From Actinomycetes bacterium (GTDB lineage Bacteria > Actinomycetota > Actinomycetes > Actinomycetales > Cellulomonadaceae), in the NCBI GenBank assembly GCA_023430425.1, contig JAEZAR010000261.1:1-7187 (forward strand): DNA of 7,187 nt, given 5' to 3'. Made by a program: the position numbers and the translations under genes. Below the pieces are notes generated by a model that did no database searches, was not told the origin of the DNA, and saw only the letters and a program-made list of their open reading frames with translations. The number at the start of each line of letters is the position of its first letter. Within the stretch, counting starts at the first letter, position 1. Shown here piece by piece: positions 1-7,187 of the stretch.

Positions 1-129
1 GTCGTAGGCGGCGCGACGCTCGGCGACGGCCCGCCGGTGGGCGCGGTGGGACACGCGCGGGCCGGTCGGCTCGGGCGCGGTGGTCCGGGGGCGGAGGACG
101 GCGTACAGCTCCCACATCGGGCGATCCAT
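1..129 (-). CDS. Small Arg-rich protein of unknown function, N-terminal 43 residues (runs off left edge)
   Basis: An open minus-strand frame starts at ATG (129-127) and stays open to the window edge, giving 43 residues that begin MDRPMWELYAVLRPRTTAPE. About 41 of the 43 codons end in G or C, which fits real coding in this genome. The remainder, rich in Arg, Ala and Pro, looks basic and possibly unstructured; I see no signal peptide, membrane segment or known motif. The start is not preceded by a Shine-Dalgarno sequence. Instead a -10-like TACGTT lies six bases upstream of the ATG, as expected for a leaderless mRNA, which is common in actinobacteria. The gene is divergent from the aldolase gene. 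I do not recognise the family, and the C-terminal part lies outside the window. Confidence 0.6.
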   Translation of the reverse strand, partial: MDRPMWELYAVLRPRTTAPEPTGPRVSHRAHRRAVAERRAAYD

Positions 130-135
130 GAGTCG

Positions 136-165
136 AACGTACGTGCGGGGGGCTGGTGCGGTCGA
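136..165 (-). promoter_or_regulatory. Putative promoter for a leaderless transcript of the left-edge gene
   Basis: On the minus strand, TCGACC (165-160; 4 of 6 matches to TTGACA) is followed by an 18-bp spacer and TACGTT (141-136; TAnnnT type). The ATG of the small gene begins six bases after the -10 hexamer, where transcription would be expected to start. The absence of a ribosome binding site supports a leaderless arrangement. This is pattern matching only. Confidence 0.45.
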
Positions 166-312
166 CGCATTTTCGTGCGCGGCATCGGAGGGTCGGCAGG
201 GTCGGGCCGGACCCGGCAGGACCCGTCCGGGTGGCAACAGGTCCCGGCGTCGGCAGGTGCCATCCGTGACACGATGGGACCGACCACCCACACGGAACTC
301 CCAGGAGACTCC

Positions 313-1335
<1,023 letters not shown>

Positions 1336-1339
1336 GCCG

Positions 1340-1383
1340 ACGACGACGGCGCCCGTCCCCGAGGGGGCGGGCGCCGTCGTCGT
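1340..1383. terminator. Strong bidirectional hairpin terminator between fbaA and the convergent STAS gene
   Basis: Positions 1340-1359 pair with 1364-1383 to give a 20-bp stem with a single G-T wobble and the tetraloop CGAG. The left arm starts ACGACGACGG and the right arm ends CCGTCGTCGT. It begins four bases after the fbaA stop codon and ends 18 bases from the stop codon of the STAS gene, so it can serve both. There is no T-run on either side, as is usual for terminators in very GC-rich genomes. Confidence 0.8.
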
Positions 1384-1401
1384 GTCGGGGACGCGGACGG
1401 G

Positions 1402-1926
1402 TCAGGCGGCGTCGTCCGGGCCGGCTGTCGTCGGGCGGGGGATCGTGGGCAGGCCGTGCTCGGCGTGGCCCTCGGCGGCGGCCCCGGCGTGCGCCGGCTC
1501 CTCGTCGTCGACCAGCTCCAGGAGCTCCCCGATCCGGGTGACCTCCAGCAGGAAGCGCACGGTGTCGGGGGCGTGCAGGACCCGCACCCGCTCGGAGCTG
1601 CGCGAGGCCAGCCGGGCGAGGAACGCGATGCCCGAGGAGTCCATGAACGTCACGTGCTGCGCATCGACCTCGATGGGCAGTCCGGTCGCCTCGGCGTCCG
1701 ACGTGGCCTCCTGCAGGTCGCCCGCCAGGTCCGCGTCGATCTCGCCCGAGACGACGATGCGCGTGCGGTCGGCCATGACGATCACGTGCACGGACGCGGG
1801 CTCGGCGAGGTTCTCGGGCGTGGACACCGCTTCCTCGATCATCGTGACGGGTGGAGGATCGTCCTGGCCGCCCTGCCCGGGCGGGACGGGGCCCCCCTCT
1901 TGCGTCGGCTTGGTACCGTCTGGCAC
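1402..1926 (-). CDS. STAS-domain protein, likely anti-sigma factor antagonist (RsbV/SpoIIAA type)
   Basis: The likely role is a phospho-switch protein: unphosphorylated, such proteins bind an RsbW/SpoIIAB-type kinase and free its sigma factor or other client; the kinase inactivates them by serine phosphorylation and a PP2C phosphatase reactivates them. The product is 174 residues with a STAS domain at about 45-140. The motif VTFMDSSGIAFL (92-103) carries the expected acceptor, Ser97, directly after Asp96. An N-terminal stretch (1-43) rich in Gly, Pro and Gln and an Ala/His/Pro-rich tail (141-174) lie outside the domain and look unstructured. The GTG start at 1926 is preferred because AGGGG (1938-1934) lies seven bases upstream; the ATG codons at 1842 and 1776 have no such site. 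The gene is divergent from the phosphatase/kinase gene, which is its probable partner. The family call is firm; the exact client is unknown. Confidence 0.85.
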   Translation of the reverse strand: MPDGTKPTQEGGPVPPGQGGQDDPPPVTMIEEAVSTPENLAEPASVHVIVMADRTRIVVSGEIDADLAGDLQEATSDAEATGLPIEVDAQHVTFMDSSGIAFLARLASRSSERVRVLHAPDTVRFLLEVTRIGELLELVDDEEPAHAGAAAEGHAEHGLPTIPRPTTAGPDDAA

Positions 1927-1997
1927 GTCGTCCCCCCTCGATCGGCCGGCCGCGCCCGCGGAGGGGTGGGCGAGGTCCCGGTGAGGCGTCTGGTCGA

Positions 1998-2028
1998 ACG
2001 CTAGACGATCGGAGGTGGTGGTGGTCAA
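1998..2028 (-). promoter_or_regulatory. Putative promoter of the STAS gene, overlapping the start of the divergent phosphatase gene
   Basis: On the minus strand, TTGACC (2028-2023; 5 of 6 to consensus) and TAGCGT (2003-1998; TAnnnT type) are separated by 19 bp, slightly long. A transcript from here would have a leader of about 65 bases before the GTG at 1926. The -35 hexamer lies in the first codons of the phosphatase gene, and the spacer covers that gene's ribosome binding site. Confidence 0.4.
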
Positions 2029-4165
2029 TCCTGACCCCCACGGGCTCCCGACTGACGCGTTGGCCGCGGTCCGGGAGCGCGCCATCCGCGCCACCGACGT
2101 CTCCCTGGTGATCACGGAGGCGCGGCGAGGCGCCCCGATCGTCTGGGTGAACGAGGCGTTCACCCGCACCACCGGGTACGAGCTCGACGAGGTCGTCGGA
2201 CGCAGCCCGAACGTGCTCCACGGGCCGGGCACCGACCGCGTCGCGGCCGCCCGCATCGGCGAGGCGGTCCGGGCCGGCCGCAACACGACGGAGACGGTGC
2301 TGAACTACAAGCGGGACGGCACGCCGTTCTGGAACCAGGTCTCGGTCTCGCCCGTGCCCGACGAGGACGGCCGGGTGACGCACTGGGTCGGCATCCAGGT
2401 CGACGTCACGGACCAGGTGCGCCACTCGGACGCGCAGCAGCAGTCCATCCAGGCGGAGCGCCGGGCCCGCAACGGGCTGGCGCTGGTCTCCCAGGTCTCC
2501 GACATCCTCTCCGACCTGGACGACCCGTACGTCCTGCGCGAGATCGCCGGGCTGCTGCGTGCCGAGGTGGTCGACTGGGCGGCCTTCTTCCTCGACGACG
2601 GCGGGCTCCGCGCGGCGGACGGCATCGACACGTCGCCCGCGGGGGCGCGCCGCCCGACGCCGGTGCTCGAGGCCGCCCCGCCCGACGCGATCCCGTCCGA
2701 CCCGGTCCAGGACCTCCTCGACGTCGTGGTGGAGGGACCGATCGAGCTCTCGCTCGGTGCCTCGTACGCGGGTCGCACGACCGCCGAGCTCCTCCGCCGC
2801 CTGGGTCCCGTCATCCCTCCCTGCCCGCAGGGGCACGCGCCCACGGTCGTCGTGCACGCGGTGCACGGCCGGCGGCGCACGCTCGGCGTGCTCGTCACCG
2901 TGCCCCGGCACGGCGTGGGCCTCGCGGGGCTCGACGACGACGACCGGACGGTCCTGTACCTCGTCGTCCGCCGCGTCGGGATGGCGGTGGACAACGTGCG
3001 GCTGTACGAGCGCGAGCACCGGCTCGCCGAGACCCTGCAGCGCGCGATGCTGCCCGAGCAGGCGGACGTCAGCGACCTCGACGTGTGGACGTACTACGCC
3101 CCCAGCTCCGGCCACGCCCAGGTCGGCGGCGACTGGTACGACGTCCTGCAGGTCTCCCCCGACCTCGTCGCCGTCGTGATCGGTGACGTCGTCGGGCACG
3201 ACGTGGAGGCCGCCGCCGCGATGGGCCAGCTCCGCTCGGTCGTGCGCTCGTACGTGTACGAGATCGAGGACCCCGCGGCGGTGCTCGACCGCGTCGACCA
3301 GCTCGTCGCCGGGATGCGGATCCCCCGGTCGGCGAGCCTCGTGCTGGCGACGCTGCGGCGCGACGAGGGGGGGTGGTCCGTGCGCTACTCCCGTGCCGGG
3401 CACCTGCCACCCCTCGTCCTCACCGACGGCACGGCGGTGCGCCTGGCGTCGGCGGGCGGCGGCCTCATCGGGTTCGCCTCCGCTCCCCGCCGGACGGCCA
3501 CCGCGCGGCTCGGGCCGGGCGACGTGCTCGTCCTGTACACGGACGGCCTCATCGAGCGGCGGGACCGGACGCTGCGCGACGGCCTCGAGGCGCTCACCGA
3601 GGTGGGCAGCCGGACGGGGACCTCGGACGCCGCTGGCGTGGGCGAGGAGCTCCTGTCGCGCCTCGCCGACGCGCCGGAGGACGACGTCGCCGTCGTCGTC
3701 GTGCGCGTGCCCGACCCCGGGGCCGAGCCCACGGGCAACGGGTCCCCCCGGCGCCGCCGGTGGTCCCTGCCGAGCGAGCCCGCGTCCATCGGGAGGGCCC
3801 GGCACGCCGTCGTGCGCACGTGCGCCGCGTGGGGGATCGACGGTGCGTCGAGCGCCGAGCTTGTCGTCTCCGAGCTCGTGGCGAACGCGGTCATGCACGG
3901 GTGGGGGCACGTGGTCCTGCGGCTCTTCGACACCGGGGACGGGCTGCGCATCGAGGTCGAGGACGCCAACCCGGCACCGCCGGTGACGACCGACGGCCAC
4001 CCGGGGCGCGTCGGCGGCTTCGGCATGCGGATCGTGGAGCGGCTCGGCGACTGGGGGTGGCGTCCGTCCGGCGAGGGCAAGCTCGTGTGGGCGCGGGTGC
4101 GTCCCCAGGGCTTCGGGGCCGGTAGCGGGAAGGAGTCCCGCGCGCGGACGCCGTCGCGCGACTGA
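2021..4165 (+). CDS. Multidomain sensor: LOV-like PAS, GAF-like, SpoIIE/RsbU PP2C phosphatase, RsbW-like ATPase kinase
   Basis: A cytoplasmic partner-switching regulator that should dephosphorylate STAS antagonists (PP2C part) and phosphorylate them (kinase part). Domains: PAS at about 27-132, LOV-like but with SPN (62-64) where LOV has NCR; GAF-like region about 151-325; the linker motif LQRAMLP (339-345); PP2C about 345-560 with metal aspartates in GGDWYD (369-374), GDVVGHD (388-394), YTDG (506-509) and Asp554-Asp555; HATPase about 581-705 with the N box SELVANAVMHG (Asn622), G1 box DANP (648-651) and GGFGM (665-669). All PP2C and ATP-site motifs look intact. The order recalls M. tuberculosis Rv1364c, but no STAS domain is fused at the end; separate STAS genes flank it. 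GGAGG (2011-2015) precedes three GTG codons in a row (2015, 2018, 2021); 2021 gives the best spacing, for 714 residues. No membrane segment is seen. Confidence 0.9.
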   Translation: MVNPDPHGLPTDALAAVRERAIRATDVSLVITEARRGAPIVWVNEAFTRTTGYELDEVVGRSPNVLHGPGTDRVAAARIGEAVRAGRNTTETVLNYKRDGTPFWNQVSVSPVPDEDGRVTHWVGIQVDVTDQVRHSDAQQQSIQAERRARNGLALVSQVSDILSDLDDPYVLREIAGLLRAEVVDWAAFFLDDGGLRAADGIDTSPAGARRPTPVLEAAPPDAIPSDPVQDLLDVVVEGPIELSLGASYAGRTTAELLRRLGPVIPPCPQGHAPTVVVHAVHGRRRTLGVLVTVPRHGVGLAGLDDDDRTVLYLVVRRVGMAVDNVRLYEREHRLAETLQRAMLPEQADVSDLDVWTYYAPSSGHAQVGGDWYDVLQVSPDLVAVVIGDVVGHDVEAAAAMGQLRSVVRSYVYEIEDPAAVLDRVDQLVAGMRIPRSASLVLATLRRDEGGWSVRYSRAGHLPPLVLTDGTAVRLASAGGGLIGFASAPRRTATARLGPGDVLVLYTDGLIERRDRTLRDGLEALTEVGSRTGTSDAAGVGEELLSRLADAPEDDVAVVVVRVPDPGAEPTGNGSPRRRRWSLPSEPASIGRARHAVVRTCAAWGIDGASSAELVVSELVANAVMHGWGHVVLRLFDTGDGLRIEVEDANPAPPVTTDGHPGRVGGFGMRIVERLGDWGWRPSGEGKLVWARVRPQGFGAGSGKESRARTPSRD

Positions 4166-4178
4166 CCTCGACCCGTCG

Positions 4179-4201
4179 CCGCGCGCGTCGGGCCCGCGCG
4201 G
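4179..4201. terminator. Possible GC hairpin between the convergent phosphatase/kinase and second STAS genes
   Basis: CCGCGCG (4179-4185) pairs with CGCGCGG (4195-4201) around a 9-base loop in the 46-bp gap between two stop codons. The position fits a shared terminator, but the stem is short, the sequence is low in complexity and there is no T-run, so this is much weaker than the hairpin after fbaA. Confidence 0.35.
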
Positions 4202-4211
4202 AGCGCCCGGG

Positions 4212-4562
4212 CTACCGGGTCAGGCCCAGCTGCGGCGCCGCCACCGCCGGGCACGAGTGCTCGGTGTCGATCCGGAACAGCTCGAGCGCCCCGCACACCT
4301 CCAGCACGAACAGGTCGCGCTCGCTGCACCCGCGCAGCACCGTCGCGCCGCCGCGCTTGCGGCCCCCGTCGGCCAGCGAGATGAGGAACGCCGCGCCCGT
4401 GGAGTCCATGAAGGTCACCCGGCACATGTCGACGACCAGGAGCTGACGCCGCAGGCCCGTGACGCGGGCGGTGATCTCCGGGAACTGGTCCCGCTCGAGC
4501 AGGTCCAGGTCTCCGCTGACGGCCAGGGTCGTCGTCGTCGGCGACATGGCGATCTCGATCAT
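4212..4562 (-). CDS. Compact STAS-domain protein, likely second anti-sigma factor antagonist
   Basis: A single-domain STAS protein of 116 residues, the usual size of RsbV/SpoIIAA antagonists. The opening MIEIAMSPTTTTLAVSGDLD matches the first strands of the fold. The motif VTFMDSTGAAFL (49-60) holds the expected phospho-acceptor Ser54 after Asp53, with Thr55 next to it as in RsbV. By family it would be phosphorylated by an RsbW-like kinase and reset by a PP2C phosphatase, both present in the neighbouring convergent gene. The ATG at 4562 has GAGGAG (4577-4572) nine bases upstream; a second ATG lies five codons in. The frame is open far upstream across purA and purD, but that is antisense to real genes. 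It has four cysteines (47, 79, 90, 104), many for its size. It differs clearly from the first STAS protein and lacks that protein's tails, so it is not a recent duplicate. Confidence 0.85.
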   Translation of the reverse strand: MIEIAMSPTTTTLAVSGDLDLLERDQFPEITARVTGLRRQLLVVDMCRVTFMDSTGAAFLISLADGGRKRGGATVLRGCSERDLFVLEVCGALELFRIDTEHSCPAVAAPQLGLTR

Positions 4563-4585
4563 GGGCTGGAGCTCCTCGCACGTGC

Positions 4586-4634
4586 CCCCGGGGGGTCGGG
4601 CCGGGTGAACTCTAGCCGCCGCCCCGGGGGGTCG
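4586..4634. repeat. Two exact 13-bp direct repeats upstream of the second STAS gene
   Basis: CCCCGGGGGGTCG occurs at 4586-4598 and again at 4622-4634, a repeat distance of 36 bp. Each copy contains the palindrome CCCCGGGG. The possible -10 element of the STAS gene lies between them and the second copy overlaps its -35 position. The repeats are seen directly; an operator role is a guess, and low-complexity GC sequence could produce this by chance. Confidence 0.4.
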
Positions 4635-4637
4635 CAC
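4609..4637 (-). promoter_or_regulatory. Possible promoter of the second STAS gene
   Basis: TAGAGT (4614-4609 on the minus strand) fits the TAnnnT -10 pattern and sits in the only AT-richer spot of this region. With a 17-bp spacer the -35 would be GTGCGA (4637-4632), a weak match of 3 in 6. A leader of about 40 bases would include the GAGGAG ribosome binding site. Confidence 0.35.
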
Positions 4638-4742
4638 GCCGAGCGCGGCCGGGACGGACCGGCGTGGCGCCCTGACGGGGCCGAGGGGGGCGGCGCCGGC
4701 CGGTGCGGTGGGACGGCCGCCCGCGGCCCCACGCCCAGCGGG

Positions 4743-6101
<1,359 letters not shown>

Positions 6102-6131
6102 GCCGGTCCGAGGAAGGAAGGTCGAGCGCCC

Positions 6132-7187
6132 GTGAGGATCCTCGTCATCGGGAGCGGTGCCCGGGAGCACGCCGTCGTGGCGGCGCTGGCCGCGGGCGGC
6201 CACGGCGTGCACGGGGTGCCCGCGGACCAGGAGGGGCGCCCCGAGCTCCACGCCGCGCCCGGCAACCCCGGCATCGCCGCGCTGGCGACCTGCCACGACG
6301 TGGACCCGACGGACGACGCGGCGGTCGCCGACCTCGCCGTGCGGCTGGGTGCCGACCTCGTCGTCGTCGGGCCGGAGGCCCCGCTGGTCGCCGGGGTGGC
6401 GGACGCGGTCCGGGCAGCGGGGGTGCCCTGCTTCGGGCCGAGCGCCGAGGCGGCGCGGCTGGAGGGCTCCAAGGCCTTCGCGAAGGACGTCATGGCGGCC
6501 GCCGGGGTGCCCACCGCGATGGCCCACGTGTGCGCCACGCCCGACGAGGTCGCCGACGCGCTCGACGCCTTCGGGGCACCGTACGTGGTCAAGGACGACG
6601 GCCTCGCGGCGGGCAAGGGCGTCGTCGTCACCGACGACCGCGACGAGGCGCTGGCCCACGCCGTGGCCTGCCTCGAGCGGCGGCCCGGCGGCACCGTGCT
6701 CGTCGAGGAGTACCTCGACGGGCCCGAGGTGTCGCTCTTCTGCCTGTCGGACGGGACGACCGTCGTCCCGCTCGCCCCCGCCCAGGACTTCAAGCGGGCG
6801 CTCGACGACGACGCCGGCCCCAACACCGGTGGGATGGGCGCCTACTCCCCGCTGCCGTGGGCGCCCGAGGACCTGGTGGAGCAGGTCGTGGCCCGCGTCG
6901 CCCAGCCGACCGTGGACGAGATGCGCCACCGGGGCACGCCGTTCGTGGGCGTCCTGTACTGCGGGCTCGCGCTGACGCGGCGCGGGCTGCGCGTCGTGGA
7001 GTTCAACGCGCGGTTCGGCGACCCGGAGACGCAGGTGGTGCTCGCCCGCCTCGCGACCCCGCTGGGGCCGGTGCTCCTCGCCGCAGCGCAGGGCCGGCTC
7101 GACCAGGCGGCGACGCTGCACTGGCGCGACGAGGCGGCGGTCACCGTGGTCGTCGCCGCCCACGGCTACCCGGGCTCCGTCCGGGCC
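6132..7187 (+). CDS. purD: Phosphoribosylamine-glycine ligase (GAR synthetase), N-terminal 352 residues, truncated by the window edge
   Basis: The enzyme uses ATP to join glycine to 5-phosphoribosylamine, making glycinamide ribonucleotide, the second step of purine synthesis. The frame is open from GTG 6132 to the last base. It opens [14 protein letters not shown], the family's N-terminal dinucleotide-like loop (usually GSGGREHA, here Ala10). It continues with GPEAPL (80-85), the ATP-grasp segment [12 protein letters not shown] (152-163), [11 protein letters not shown], and [11 protein letters not shown] (291-301) with metal and substrate ligands. The family usually has about 420-430 residues, so about 70-80 are missing beyond the edge. 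The purine-rich AGGAAGGAAGG (6111-6121) precedes the start with a rather long gap of 10 bases. The 30-bp distance from purA and same strand suggest co-transcription, placing an early and a late purine step together. Confidence 0.96.
   Translation, partial: MRILVIGSGAREHAVVAALAAGGHGVHGVPADQEGRPELHAAPGNPGIAALATCHDVDPTDDAAVADLAVRLGADLVVVGPEAPLVAGVADAVRAAGVPCFGPSAEAARLEGSKAFAKDVMAAAGVPTAMAHVCATPDEVADALDAFGAPYVVKDDGLAAGKGVVVTDDRDEALAHAVACLERRPGGTVLVEEYLDGPEVSLFCLSDGTTVVPLAPAQDFKRALDDDAGPNTGGMGAYSPLPWAPEDLVEQVVARVAQPTVDEMRHRGTPFVGVLYCGLALTRRGLRVVEFNARFGDPETQVVLARLATPLGPVLLAAAQGRLDQAATLHWRDEAAVTVVVAAHGYPGSVRA

Noticed and set aside
260..277. CACGAT (270-275) as a -10 element for the aldolase gene, and the near-palindrome CGTGACACG (265-273) as an operator
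   Set aside because: The hexamer lacks the first T of TAnnnT, no -35 box is found at the right distance, and a 9-bp near-palindrome is expected by chance in this sequence.
37..312. N-terminal extension of the aldolase from an in-frame ATG at 37
   Set aside because: The 92 extra residues look like a GC-rich random frame, overlap the divergent small gene and its promoter, and are not part of class II aldolases. ATG 313 has a good ribosome binding site.
1914..1919. TACCGT as a -10 element for the phosphatase/kinase gene
   Set aside because: It fits TAnnnT, but it lies within the STAS coding region, has no -35 partner and would give a leader of about 95 bases. It remains possible but is unsupported.
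1456..2004. A 182-codon plus-strand frame opposite the first STAS gene
   Set aside because: It is antisense to a clear STAS domain and shows no recognisable motif.
1927..2286. N-terminal extension of the first STAS protein on the minus strand
   Set aside because: It is antisense to the PAS coding region and shows no domain; GTG 1926 has a clear AGGGG site.
2099..2416. A functional blue-light LOV photoreceptor
   Set aside because: The essential adduct-forming cysteine is Pro63 and the phosphate-binding arginines are missing, so normal LOV photochemistry cannot be claimed.
1402..4562. A sigma factor or stand-alone anti-sigma gene within the module
   Set aside because: I looked on both strands between and around the three genes. 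All gaps are under 260 bp and none holds a frame with sigma-factor motifs.
6157..6975. A 272-codon plus-strand frame inside purD
   Set aside because: It is an Arg/Pro/Thr-rich shifted frame over purD; the frame starting at GTG 6132 encodes all PurD motifs.

Overview
The window is GC-rich throughout, with codons that almost always end in G or C, GTG starts, and TAnnnT-type -10 elements. This points to a high-GC actinomycete. A member of the Micrococcales such as Cellulomonas or a relative is my best guess from the look of the proteins, but the sequence alone does not prove the genus.

Layout: a small unrecognised gene runs off the left edge on the minus strand (1-129). It is divergent from a class II fructose-bisphosphate aldolase gene (313-1335, +). 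A strong two-way hairpin terminator (1340-1383) separates the aldolase gene from a convergent STAS-domain gene (1402-1926, -). Divergent from that gene is a large multidomain protein of about 714 residues (2021-4165, +) with the order LOV-like PAS, GAF-like region, SpoIIE/RsbU-type PP2C phosphatase, RsbW-like histidine-kinase-type ATPase. A second, smaller STAS gene (4212-4562, -) converges on it. Divergent from this second STAS gene are purA (4815-6101, +) and, 30 bp further on, the first 352 codons of purD (6132 to the right edge, +).

The three middle genes form what looks like a compact partner-switching module: a sensor phosphatase and kinase in one chain, flanked by two possible phospho-antagonist (RsbV/SpoIIAA-like) STAS proteins, each with the expected D-S-S/T-G phosphorylation motif. 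No sigma factor lies in the window, so the final target is unknown. The module sits between central-metabolism genes (aldolase, purine synthesis) with which it shares only intergenic regions, not operons. The most interesting detail is the PAS domain: it resembles a LOV photoreceptor domain along its whole length, but the adduct-forming cysteine is proline and both expected FMN-phosphate arginines are replaced.

No tRNA, rRNA, CRISPR array, insertion sequence or attachment site was seen.
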